Origin: Pseudomonas sp. GOM6
GTDB taxonomy: Bacteria > Pseudomonadota > Gammaproteobacteria > Pseudomonadales > Pseudomonadaceae
Direction: 5' to 3'
Assembly: GCF_029537485.1 (NCBI RefSeq)
Contig: NZ_JARPUS010000008.1
Span: 1-64,000 of the forward strand
DNA: 64,000 nt
The notes beneath the pieces are model-generated. The model had not been told where the DNA came from and ran no database searches. It saw only the letters and a program-made list of their open reading frames with translations. The translations under genes were made by a program, and so were the position numbers. Below are positions 27,992 through 38,133 of the stretch, in pieces (position 1 is the first letter of the stretch; every line of letters begins with the position of its first letter).

Positions 27992-29530
27992 ATGTCCAGC
28001 AGTAACACTCCTCCGCGCCTGGAGCTGCGTGCCATCACCAAGCGCTACCCCGGCACCCTGGCCAACGACCGTATCGACCTGCGCATCGACGCCGGTGAGA
28101 TCCACGCCCTGCTCGGCGAGAACGGCGCCGGCAAGAGCACGCTGATGAAGATCATCTACGGTGTTACCGCACCGGATTCGGGCACGGTGTTGTGGCAGGG
28201 CCAGGCCGTGCAGGTGCGCGACCCCGCGCAGGCACGCGCGCTGGGCATCGGCATGGTGTTCCAGCACTTCTCGCTGTTCGAAACCCTCACCGTGGCGGAG
28301 AACATCGCCCTGGCCCTGGGCGCCGAGGCCGGCACGCCGAAGCAGCTGGAAGGCCGCATCCGCGAGGTGTCGCAACGCTACGGCATGGGCCTCGACCCGC
28401 AACGCCTTGTACACAGCCTGTCGATCGGCGAACGTCAGCGCGTGGAGATCGTGCGTTGCCTGATGCAGGACATCAAACTGCTGATCCTCGACGAGCCCAC
28501 CTCGGTGCTGACCCCGCAGGAAGTCGACGAGCTGTTCGTCACCCTGCGCGCGCTGGCCGCCGAGGGCTGCAGCATTCTGTTCATCAGCCACAAGCTCGGC
28601 GAAGTGCGCGCCCTCTGCCACAACGCCACCGTGCTGCGCGGCGGCCGCGTGTCCGGCGACTGCGTGCCGGCCGAATGCAGCGACCTGGAACTGGCGCGCC
28701 TGATGGTCGGCGACGCCGAAGGCCTGGAAGCCAGCTACCCGAAAGTGGGCGGCGGCCTGCCGCGCCTGCGCGTGGACGACCTCAGCTGGCGTAACGCCGA
28801 CCCGTTCGGCACCTCGCTCAGTCAGTTGCGCCTGGAAGTGCGCAGCGGCGAGATCGTCGGCATCGCCGGGGTCGCCGGCAACGGCCAGGACGAGCTGCTC
28901 GCCCTGCTCTCCGGTGAAACCCGCCTGCCGCGTGGCGAGCGCGAACGCATCAGCCTCGACCAGCTACCGATTGCCAACCTGCACCCGGACGCCCGGCGCC
29001 GCCTGGGGCTGGCCTTCGTGCCCGCCGAGCGCCTCGGCCACGGTGCGGTGCCGGACATGAGCCTGGCCGACAACGCCCTGCTGTCGTCCTTCCACCAGGG
29101 CCTGATCGGTGCCGGCCTGGTCAAGCGCGGCAAGGTGCTGGCCCTGGCTACGGAGATCGTGCGGCGTTTTGCGGTGAAAACCCCGGACGTGCACACCCCG
29201 GCGCGCAGCCTGTCCGGCGGCAACCTGCAGAAGTTCATCCTCGGCCGCGAAGTGATGCAGCAGCCCAAGCTGCTGGTCGCCGCGCACCCGACCTGGGGCG
29301 TCGACGTCGGCGCCGCCGCCACCATCCACCGCGAGCTGATTGCCCTGCGTGACGCCGGCGCGGCGATTCTGGTGATTTCCGAAGACCTCGACGAGCTGTT
29401 CCAGATCAGCGACCGCATCGGCGCCCTGTGCAGTGGTCGTCTGTCTCCACTCAAGGCCACTGCCGAGACCAACGTCACCGAGGTCGGCGGCTGGATGGCC
29501 GGCCAATTCGACAACCCTGCTGCTGCCTGA
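27992..29530 (+). CDS. Nucleoside/purine ABC importer, duplicated ATP-binding subunit
   Basis: 512 residues from the ATG at 27992; a longer frame upstream lacks coding character. Two ABC modules: the first has Walker A GENGAGKST, signature LSIGERQRVEI and Walker B LLILDEPTSVLT; the second has a degenerate Walker A (GVAGNGQDELL) and signature LSGGNLQKFILGRE. This tandem layout belongs to the BMP/YufO-type importers, which take up purine nucleosides or related compounds with energy from ATP. The permease genes follow 10 and 174 bases apart, and a BMP-family binding protein lies further downstream after the RAYT gene. Confidence 0.92.
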   Translation: MSSSNTPPRLELRAITKRYPGTLANDRIDLRIDAGEIHALLGENGAGKSTLMKIIYGVTAPDSGTVLWQGQAVQVRDPAQARALGIGMVFQHFSLFETLTVAENIALALGAEAGTPKQLEGRIREVSQRYGMGLDPQRLVHSLSIGERQRVEIVRCLMQDIKLLILDEPTSVLTPQEVDELFVTLRALAAEGCSILFISHKLGEVRALCHNATVLRGGRVSGDCVPAECSDLELARLMVGDAEGLEASYPKVGGGLPRLRVDDLSWRNADPFGTSLSQLRLEVRSGEIVGIAGVAGNGQDELLALLSGETRLPRGERERISLDQLPIANLHPDARRRLGLAFVPAERLGHGAVPDMSLADNALLSSFHQGLIGAGLVKRGKVLALATEIVRRFAVKTPDVHTPARSLSGGNLQKFILGREVMQQPKLLVAAHPTWGVDVGAAATIHRELIALRDAGAAILVISEDLDELFQISDRIGALCSGRLSPLKATAETNVTEVGGWMAGQFDNPAAA

Positions 29531-29540
29531 AGAGACTTCC

Positions 29541-30641
29541 ATGTTGCTGACCCTCGAACCCCGCCTGCAGCAGTCGCGTCGCCACCTGTTGCTGTCGCCC
29601 CTGCTTGCCGGCCTGCTGACCCTGCTGTGCGGCGGCATCCTGTTCGCCGCCCTCGGCCATGATCCGCTGGCAACCTTCCACGTCCTGCTGATCGAACCGG
29701 TGCAGGACCTCTACGGCATCTCCGAGCTGCTGATCAAAGCCATCCCCATCCTGCTCTGCGCCCTGGGCCTGGCGGTGGCCTACCAGGCGCGCATCTGGAA
29801 CATCGGCGCCGAAGGCCAGCTGCTGATCGGCGCCCTGGCCGGCAGTGCCCTGGCCGTGAACATCATCGACTGGGACTCGGCCCTGGCCCTGCCGGCGGTG
29901 ATCCTCACTGGCATTCTGGCCGGCGCCCTGTGGGCGGCGCTGGCGGCCTGGCTACGCACCCACTTCAACGCCAACGAAATCCTCACCACCATCATGCTCA
30001 ACTACATCGCGCTGAACCTGCTGCTGTTCTGCGTGCACGGGCCGCTGAAGGACCCCAACGGTTTCAGCTTCCCCGAGTCGGCCATGTTCGGTGACGCCAG
30101 CCGCCTGCCAGTGCTGTTCGAAGACCTGCGCCTGCACGCCGGTTTCTACCTGGTGCTGCTGGCCTCCGTGGTGGTGTGGGTGCTGCTGTCGAAGAGCTTC
30201 CTCGGCTTCCAGATCCGCGTGCTCGGCATGGACAGCCGCGCCGCCGGCCTGATGGGTTTTCGCGAGAAGCGCCTGGTGTGGCTGGCACTGCTGATCAGCG
30301 GCGGCCTGGCCGGACTGGCCGGGGTCTGCGAAGTCACCGGGCCGATTGGCCAGCTGGTGCCACAGGTGTCGCCGGGCTACGGCTACGCGGCGATCACCGT
30401 GGCCTTCCTCGGTCGCCTCAACCCCATCGGCATCCTCATCGCCGGCCTGCTCATGGCCCTGCTCTACCTGGGCGGCGAGAACGCGCAGATGAGCCTCAAC
30501 CTGCCGCAATCGCTGACCGAGCTGTTCCAGGGAATGATGCTGTTCTTCCTGCTGGCCTGCGACCTGCTGATCCACTACCGCGTGCGCCTGAACCTGAAAA
30601 AGCGCCAGCCCGCCGCATTGCCAGAAGCGGCCAGCGCCTGA
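29541..30641 (+). CDS. Nucleoside/purine ABC importer permease 1
   Basis: 366 residues from the ATG at 29541, 10 bases after the ATPase stop. It is strongly hydrophobic with about nine membrane spans and holds the family pattern IWNIGAEGQLLIGALAG and NANEILTTIMLNYIALNLL. This is the BPD_transp_2 (YufP-like) permease type, which pairs with a second, shorter permease. The N-terminal ~20 residues are cytoplasmic and basic. Confidence 0.92.
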   Translation: MLLTLEPRLQQSRRHLLLSPLLAGLLTLLCGGILFAALGHDPLATFHVLLIEPVQDLYGISELLIKAIPILLCALGLAVAYQARIWNIGAEGQLLIGALAGSALAVNIIDWDSALALPAVILTGILAGALWAALAAWLRTHFNANEILTTIMLNYIALNLLLFCVHGPLKDPNGFSFPESAMFGDASRLPVLFEDLRLHAGFYLVLLASVVVWVLLSKSFLGFQIRVLGMDSRAAGLMGFREKRLVWLALLISGGLAGLAGVCEVTGPIGQLVPQVSPGYGYAAITVAFLGRLNPIGILIAGLLMALLYLGGENAQMSLNLPQSLTELFQGMMLFFLLACDLLIHYRVRLNLKKRQPAALPEAASA

Positions 30642-30657
30642 TGCACACCGTTCTTTT

Positions 30658-30747
30658 TGTGGGAACGGCTGGGCGGCACTCCGCTTCAGCCGCGACTGGG
30701 GCCACCTCGGTGCCTGCGAAAGACATCGCGGCTAAAGCCGCTCCCAC
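30658..30747. repeat. REP pair between permease genes, one unit expanded
   Basis: A forward unit GTGGGAACGGCT is interrupted by GGGCGGCACTCCG and then resumes as CTTCAGCCGCGACT (30658-30696). An inverted type A unit follows at 30725-30747 (ATCGCGGCTAAAGCCGC then TCCCAC). The pair separates the two permease genes of one operon and may lower or stabilise the downstream message. Confidence 0.8.
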
Positions 30748-30815
30748 ACCAAACCACAAAATCGCCACCCTTTCGTCCCCCTGCCGCCCCGCGCGTGCAG
30801 CCTGAGGCTTCAACT

Positions 30816-31742
30816 ATGGATTTCGATCTCGTCAGCAACATCCTCTACGCCATGGTGCGCTGCGGCACGCCGCTGCTGCTGGTGGCCCTCGGCGAACTGG
30901 TCTGCGAGAAGACCGGCGTACTCAACCTCGGCCAGGAAGGCATGATGCTGTTCGGCGCGGTGATCGGCTTTATCGTCGCCTTCGCCAGCGGCAGCCTGTG
31001 GCTCGGCGTGTTGCTGGCCTGCCTGGCCGGGATGCTGCTGTCCTCGCTGTTCGCCCTGGTCGCCCTCGGCTGCCAGGCCAACCAGGTGGCCACCGGCCTG
31101 GCCCTGACCATCTTCGGCATCGGCTTGTCGGCCTTCGTCGGTGCCGCCTGGGTCGGCAAGCCACTGGCCGGCTTCGAGCCGGTCGCCATTCCGCTGCTCA
31201 GCGACATCCCGCTGCTCGGCCACATGCTGTTCAACCAGGATGTGCTGGTGTACCTGTCCTTCGCCCTGTTCGCCCTGATCGCCTGGGTGCTGCTGAAAAG
31301 CCGCCTGGGTCTGATCATCCAGGCCGTCGGCGAGAACCCCGACGCCGCCAGCGCCATGGGCCTGCCGGTGATGCGCGTGCGCACCCTGGCCGTGCTGTTC
31401 GGCGGTGCCATGGCCGGCATGGCTGGCGCCTACCTGTCGCTGGCGTATACGCCGATGTGGGCGGAAAACATGAGCGCAGGCCGCGGCTGGATCGCCCTGG
31501 CCCTGGTGGTGTTCGCCAGCTGGCGAGTGATGCGCGTGCTACTCGGCGCCTACCTGTTCGGCCTGGCCAGCATCCTCCACCTGGTGGCCCAGGGCATTGG
31601 CCTGAGCGTGCCGTCCAACCTGCTGGCCATGCTGCCCTACGTGGCGACCATCGTGGTGCTGGTGATCCTCTCGCGCGACGCGATCAAAACCCGCCTGTAT
31701 GCCCCGGTATCGCTGGGCCAGCCGTGGCGGGCGGGGCATTGA
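30816..31742 (+). CDS. Nucleoside/purine ABC importer permease 2
   Basis: 308 residues from the ATG at 30816. About eight to nine membrane spans; motifs ALGELVCEKTGVLNLGQEGMM and VALGCQANQVATGLALTIFG, and GLIIQAVGENPDAASAMG, are those of the YufQ-like second permease of BMP-type importers. It forms a heterodimeric channel with permease 1. A REP pair lies upstream in the gap and another follows, before the RAYT gene. Confidence 0.92.
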   Translation: MDFDLVSNILYAMVRCGTPLLLVALGELVCEKTGVLNLGQEGMMLFGAVIGFIVAFASGSLWLGVLLACLAGMLLSSLFALVALGCQANQVATGLALTIFGIGLSAFVGAAWVGKPLAGFEPVAIPLLSDIPLLGHMLFNQDVLVYLSFALFALIAWVLLKSRLGLIIQAVGENPDAASAMGLPVMRVRTLAVLFGGAMAGMAGAYLSLAYTPMWAENMSAGRGWIALALVVFASWRVMRVLLGAYLFGLASILHLVAQGIGLSVPSNLLAMLPYVATIVVLVILSRDAIKTRLYAPVSLGQPWRAGH

Positions 31743-31771
31743 AATCCTACGTGGCATAGTGACTGAAAGAC

Positions 31772-31836
31772 ATCGTGGCTAAAGCCGCTCCCACAAAGGC
31801 TAATCCATACCTTGTGGGAGCGGCTTCAGCCGCGAT
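31772..31836. repeat. REP pair (type A) at the 3' side of the RAYT gene
   Basis: Inverted unit 31772-31794 (ATCGTGGCTAAAGCCGC then TCCCAC) and forward unit 31814-31836 (GTGGGAGCGGCTTCAGCCGC then GAT). It lies ten bases from the RAYT stop and, with the pair at 32352-32419, brackets that gene. Confidence 0.88.
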
Positions 31837-31845
31837 GAAGTCCGC

Positions 31846-32310
31846 TCAGAGCCACACAGCATCCCAGAACGGATAATCGCCGATCCGCTGCACCAACCCC
31901 GCCCGCAAGGGATTGGCCACGATGTACCTGGCCACGGCCTGCAGATCTTCTTCCCGCCGCACAGCGCGATCATGAAAGCCGCTCTGCCAGATCGTCCCGG
32001 TCTGGCCCAACGCCTGGTTCAACCGCCGCGCGCTACGCCCTTTCACCCGCTGCATAAGTTGCGCGAGCGAGCCGCTACGCAGGCTCACCAGCCAATGAAA
32101 ATGATCCGGCATGACGACCCAGGCTAGCGACTCCACCAAGCCATCGCACTGGGCCTGACGCAGCTCAGAGATCAGCAGGCGAGCACAAGTGAAGTCGGTG
32201 AAGATTGGCCGGCGGTCATGTGTGGTAGCTGTCAGCAGATACAGCTGCTGCGCTGCCGAATAGCGACCGATGCGAAGATTGCTTGAGTGAGGTTTACGGG
32301 CCTGGGGCAT
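31846..32310 (-). CDS. REP-associated tyrosine transposase (RAYT)
   Basis: 154 residues. It is a Y1/HUH nuclease of the IS200-like TnpA_REP class: the HUH motif is MPDHFHWLVSL (about residue 67), and the tyrosine is in ARYIVANPLRAGLV (about residue 128). RAYTs are domesticated single-copy transposases thought to nick and move REP hairpins. REP pairs flank the gene on both sides, as is usual. It has inserted between the permease genes and the binding-protein gene of the purine importer, reading against them. Confidence 0.93.
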   Translation of the reverse strand: MPQARKPHSSNLRIGRYSAAQQLYLLTATTHDRRPIFTDFTCARLLISELRQAQCDGLVESLAWVVMPDHFHWLVSLRSGSLAQLMQRVKGRSARRLNQALGQTGTIWQSGFHDRAVRREEDLQAVARYIVANPLRAGLVQRIGDYPFWDAVWL

Positions 32311-32351
32311 TCCATTGCTCCTGATAGGTCTGCGCAGTATAAGCCGGCCTC

Positions 32352-32419
32352 ATCGCGGCTAAAGCCGCTCCCACAAAAGCACCAGCTCCCAACCCTGTGG
32401 GAGCGACTTCAGTCGCGAT
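32352..32419. repeat. REP pair (type A) at the 5' side of the RAYT gene
   Basis: Inverted unit 32352-32374 (ATCGCGGCTAAAGCCGC then TCCCAC) and forward unit 32397-32419, which reads GTGGGAGCGACTTCAGTCGC then GAT. In the latter a G-C stem pair has changed to A-T on both arms (GCGACT/AGTCGC), a compensated change that keeps the hairpin. Confidence 0.88.
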
Positions 32420-32558
32420 AGCAATCCACCGGCCACAATCGCCCTGCACCAGTTTCAAGCCACTCCCTCTTTTCCGTGCGCCGTCTTTGACCATTTCGAC
32501 AACTTTATCCAACCTCGCATGCAGCGAAAGTCGCGGCACAGAGGATTTCCTCAAGCAG

Positions 32559-32574
32559 TTGTCTTGTTGGTCAA
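32559..32574. promoter_or_regulatory. RutR-like 16-bp site upstream of the binding-protein gene
   Basis: TTGTCTTGTTGGTCAA has a perfect right half (TGGTCAA) and a TTGNC left half of the RutR-type palindrome. It lies 66 bases upstream of the ATG of the BMP-family gene, which is thus likely to have its own regulated promoter. Confidence 0.5.
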
Positions 32575-32639
32575 TTTTTTGCAGTGAGAAGGCAGCCCAA
32601 CACGGCCACCACACAAGACCACTAGGAGCACGACCCCAG

Positions 32640-33722
32640 ATGCACCAGAAGAAGAGCAAGAACCTGCTGCGCGGCCTGGCCGCCGCCATTGGCTTCAGCA
32701 CCGTGCTGAGCGCGTCCGCCGCCGACCCGCTGAAAATCGGCTTCGTCTATGTCGGCCCTATCGGCGACCACGGCTGGACCTACCAGCACGAGCAGGGCCG
32801 CCAGGCGCTGATCAAGCAGTTCGGCGACAAGGTCGACACCAGCTTCGTCGAGAACGTCGCCGAAGGCGCCGACGCCGAGCGCGTTATCCGCAACATGGCC
32901 AAGGGCGGTTACGACCTGGTGTTCACCACCTCGTTCGGCTACATGAACCCCACCGCCAAGGTCGCCAAACAGTTCCCGAAAGTGACGTTCGAGCACGCCA
33001 CCGGTTACAAGCAGGACAAGAACCTCGGCACCTATCTGTCGACCTCCTATGAAGGTCGCTACGTCGGCGGCTACCTCGCCGCGAAGATGACCAAGAGCAA
33101 GAAGATCGGCTACATCGCCTCCTTCCCGATCCCGGAAGTGATCCGCGACATCAACTCGATCCAGCTGGCCCTGGACAAGTACAACCCAGGCACCGAGATC
33201 AAGGTGGTATGGGTCAACTCCTGGTTCGATCCGGGCAAGGAAGCCGACGCCGCCAACGCCCTGATCGACCAGGGTGTCGACGTCGTGTTCCAGCACACCG
33301 ACAGCCCGGCGCCGATCCAGACCGCCGAGCGCCGTGGCGTCTACGCCGTGGGCTACGCCTCGGACATGGCCCACTTCGGCCCGAAGGCCGTGCTGACCTC
33401 CATCGTCAACAACTGGGGCCCGCACTACATCAAGAGCACCCAGGCAGTCATGGACGGCACCTGGAAACCGCAGGACTACTGGGGCGGCCTGAAAGAAGGC
33501 ACCATCGAACTGCCGATCAGCGACCTGGTACCGGCTGACGTGAAGGCTGAAGCCGAAACCATCATCGCCAGCATCAAGGATGGCTCCTTCCACCCGTTCA
33601 CCGGCCCGATCATGGACCAGAGCGGTGCAGTGAAGATCGCCGAAGGCGCCGTGGCCAGCAACGCCGAACTGGCGGGCATGAACTACTACGTCAAAGGCAT
33701 CACTGCCGAGCTGCCGAAGTAA
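32640..33722 (+). CDS. BMP family ABC transporter substrate-binding protein
   Basis: 360 residues from the ATG at 32640, with AGGAG ten bases upstream. The signal peptide is basic then hydrophobic (LLRGLAAAIGFSTVLSASAADP), without a lipobox, so the protein is periplasmic. The BMP/PnrA fold shows KIGFVYVGPIGDHGWTYQHE, YDLVFTTSFGYMNPTAKVA, YVGGYLAAKMTKSKKIGYIA and VDVVFQHTDSPAPIQTAE. BMP proteins bind purine nucleosides or bases. It is the binding partner of the ATPase and permeases upstream, from which it is separated by the RAYT insertion. Confidence 0.93.
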   Translation: MHQKKSKNLLRGLAAAIGFSTVLSASAADPLKIGFVYVGPIGDHGWTYQHEQGRQALIKQFGDKVDTSFVENVAEGADAERVIRNMAKGGYDLVFTTSFGYMNPTAKVAKQFPKVTFEHATGYKQDKNLGTYLSTSYEGRYVGGYLAAKMTKSKKIGYIASFPIPEVIRDINSIQLALDKYNPGTEIKVVWVNSWFDPGKEADAANALIDQGVDVVFQHTDSPAPIQTAERRGVYAVGYASDMAHFGPKAVLTSIVNNWGPHYIKSTQAVMDGTWKPQDYWGGLKEGTIELPISDLVPADVKAEAETIIASIKDGSFHPFTGPIMDQSGAVKIAEGAVASNAELAGMNYYVKGITAELPK

Positions 33723-33731
33723 GCAACACTT

Positions 33732-33804
33732 GTAGGAGCGGCTTTAGCCGCGATTAACCAGGCCACTCCGAGCTGGCCCTGATCGCGACTGAAGTCGCTC
33801 CCAC
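33732..33804. repeat. REP pair (type A)
   Basis: Forward unit 33732-33754 (GTAGGAGCGGCTTTAGCCGC then GAT) and inverted unit 33782-33804 (ATCGCGACTGAAGTCGC then TCCCAC). The inner stems differ between the two units but each pairs within itself. Confidence 0.85.
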
Positions 33805-33933
33805 AACAGCAAAGCACCACCGCGCCGTCCCTTTCCAAAGAGAAAGAACCGCGCACCAGGGCGCCCTCCGGCGCCCTTTCCGCTGCCCTGGGTACGAGAA
33901 GACTCGCAGCACCTAGACCTTCCAGGAGCAACC

Positions 33934-36154
<2,221 letters not shown>

Positions 36155-36174
36155 GCACCGCCTCGCTGCAACAA

Positions 36175-36190
36175 GGCGCAAATCTGCGCC
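36175..36190 (+). terminator. Short hairpin after the deaminase gene
   Basis: GGCGCA and TGCGCC pair around AATC, 20 bases after the stop codon. The following bases (ATTGTG) have no T tract; a weak terminator at best. Confidence 0.3.
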
Positions 36191-36380
36191 ATTGTGTGGC
36201 ACCCGCAACGCCTGCAACGGCGCTGCACAGCCCCCGCCCCGGAAGGAAAAACCGGCCCGCCCACCAGGCGGAGCCGGCCGTGGCGCGGCTCTCCCGGCAA
36301 GCACGAAGAAAAGCCAGGACTTTCGACATTTTCTGTCCATTTCGACAGGAATTGGCGCCGTTCTTGCTCAGGGGAAAAGG

Positions 36381-36396
36381 CTGACCAATAAGACAG
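36381..36396. promoter_or_regulatory. RutR-like 16-bp site upstream of the Tsx-like gene
   Basis: CTGACCAATAAGACAG keeps the left half TGACCA perfectly and GNCA of the right half of the RutR-type palindrome. It lies 40 bases upstream of the outer-membrane channel gene. Confidence 0.4.
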
Positions 36397-36435
36397 GTTC
36401 AGAGAAACCGACCCCGATCCTTTAGGAGCATGTTC

Positions 36436-37227
36436 ATGAAGCGCACCACCACCTCGCTGCTGCTGCTCGGCAGCCTGTTCGCCGCCCACCAGAGCCAAGC
36501 CGGCGACCTCCTGCAATGGCAGGACAACAGCCTCACCTACCTCAACGGCATCGACTTCACCGTCGACCCGCCCAAGCAGCAGACCGTGACCTTCGAGCAC
36601 GCCAGCGGCTGGAGCTTCGGTGACCTGTTCTTCTTCGTCGACGGCATCAAGTACAACACCGAGGCCACCAACGGCGCCGGCGATGGCCACACCTTCTACG
36701 GCGAATTCAGCCCGCGCTTCTCCCTGGGCAAGATGACCGGCTCCGACCTGTCCTTCGGCATCGTCAAGGACGTGCTGATCTCCACCACCTACGAGTTCGG
36801 TGAAGACGACGTCGAGTCCTACCTGATCGGCCCGGCCATCGACCTGGCCATCCCCGGCTTCGACTACTTCCAGCTCAACACCTACCTGCGCACCACCGAC
36901 GGCAAGCGCGACGGCGACAACGTCTGGCAGATCACCCCGGTATGGAGCTACACCATCCCGGTCGGCAACTCCGACCTGGTCATCGACGGCTTCATGGACT
37001 GGGTCGTCGACAACGACGACAGCTACCACGCCAACCTGCACTTCAACCCGCAGATCAAGTACGACGTGGCCAAGGCCTTCGGCTTCGGTCAAAAGGTCTA
37101 CGTGGGCGTGGAATACGACTACTGGAGCGACAAGTACGGCATCGACGACGACAGCTTCCTCGGCGACGAAATCCTCGGCGGCACCGACCAGAGCGCGATC
37201 AGCCTGCTGCTCAAGGCACACTTCTGA
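36436..37227 (+). CDS. Nucleoside-specific outer membrane channel, Tsx/OmpK family
   Basis: 263 residues from the ATG at 36436; an ATG six bases earlier (36430) sits too close to the AGGAG at 36425-36429. Signal peptide: TSLLLLGSLFAAHQSQAGD. Mature protein begins LLQWQDNSLTYLNG and contains VTFEHASGWSFGDLFFFVD, the strong Tsx/OmpK hallmark, then alternating beta strands ending with a C-terminal Phe (LLLKAHF), as needed for barrel assembly. Tsx channels let nucleosides through the outer membrane, which suits the purine importer and deaminase beside it. Confidence 0.92.
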   Translation: MKRTTTSLLLLGSLFAAHQSQAGDLLQWQDNSLTYLNGIDFTVDPPKQQTVTFEHASGWSFGDLFFFVDGIKYNTEATNGAGDGHTFYGEFSPRFSLGKMTGSDLSFGIVKDVLISTTYEFGEDDVESYLIGPAIDLAIPGFDYFQLNTYLRTTDGKRDGDNVWQITPVWSYTIPVGNSDLVIDGFMDWVVDNDDSYHANLHFNPQIKYDVAKAFGFGQKVYVGVEYDYWSDKYGIDDDSFLGDEILGGTDQSAISLLLKAHF

Positions 37228-37272
37228 TACGTCCGCGGTAGCAGCTCGGTCCTTGCAGCCGAGCTTCTGCCT

Positions 37273-37307
37273 GCCTGTCGCGCCGCCTCTCCTTCGGCGC
37301 GGCAGGC
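37273..37307 (+). terminator. GC-rich hairpin after the Tsx-like gene
   Basis: GCCTGTCGCGCCG and CGGCGCGGCAGGC pair over 13 positions with one G-T pair, loop of 9. No T tract follows. Confidence 0.5.
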
Positions 37308-37384
37308 CCGTTCCCGCCTGCTGCGACAGGCTTCGTTCGATGCTATGGTGAGGCCCCGCCCTACTCGCGCAGCATGGAACCGCG

Positions 37385-38005
37385 ATGACCAACCGCAAGC
37401 TCGGCATCCGTCTGAAGAACACCGAAAAGATTCTCCTCGCCGCCGAACAGGTCTTCGCCGAACGCGGCTTCGCCGGCGCCGCCATGCAGGAAATCGCCCA
37501 ACTGGTCGACCTGCCCAAATCCAACCTGCACTACTACTTCAAGACCAAGGAAGAGCTGTACCGCGCCGTACTGTTCAACCTGCTGGAAGTGTGGAAACAG
37601 GACGCCCTGTGCTTCGAGCTGTACGACGACCCGCGCGTGGTGCTGACCACCTATATCCGCGCCAAGATGAACCACTCACGCACCCGCCCCCACGGCTCCA
37701 AGGTGTGGGCCAGCGAAGTGATGCAGAACGCCCCGATCCTGGGCGAAAAACTGCGCGAAGCCCTCTACGACTGGGCCAAGCTCAAGGAAGCCAAGATCCG
37801 CGAATGGGTCGACAGCAAACGCATCCTGCCTGTAGCGCCCGACTACCTGCTGTACCTGATCTGGGCATCGACCCAGCACTACGCTGACTTCAACTATCAG
37901 ATTGCGTTGCTTAATGATGACCAGGCGCTGTCCGATCTGCAGTTTGAACATGCGGTGCAGACGGTGACGGGGGTGGTGTTGCGGGGGATTGGGTTGGATG
38001 CGTAA
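37385..38005 (+). CDS. TetR family regulator, RutR-like (second copy)
   Basis: 206 residues. HTH region (ILLAAEQVFAERGFAGAAMQ, then EIAQLVDLPKSNLHYYF) and a ligand domain with TYIRAKMNHSRTRPHGSKVW and LLYLIWASTQHYADFNYQI, the same pattern as the first copy at 27004-27687. The P. aeruginosa PA0436 regulator stands next to preT/preA and related genes, so this copy probably controls the pyrimidine catabolic genes that begin 2 kb further on. The HNH gene and repeats at 38-40 kb separate them here. No RutR-like site is seen directly upstream of this gene. Confidence 0.9.
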   Translation: MTNRKLGIRLKNTEKILLAAEQVFAERGFAGAAMQEIAQLVDLPKSNLHYYFKTKEELYRAVLFNLLEVWKQDALCFELYDDPRVVLTTYIRAKMNHSRTRPHGSKVWASEVMQNAPILGEKLREALYDWAKLKEAKIREWVDSKRILPVAPDYLLYLIWASTQHYADFNYQIALLNDDQALSDLQFEHAVQTVTGVVLRGIGLDA

Positions 38006-38133
38006 GCGTCAAGAAATGCATGAATATGTAGATAACCGTACTTAGATACGGACAATACACTCAGATTCACACCCTATACCTGGGGCTAGCCATGTCGCAC
38101 AAACACTATTTAGCCAACCAAAGGGAGTTGTGA

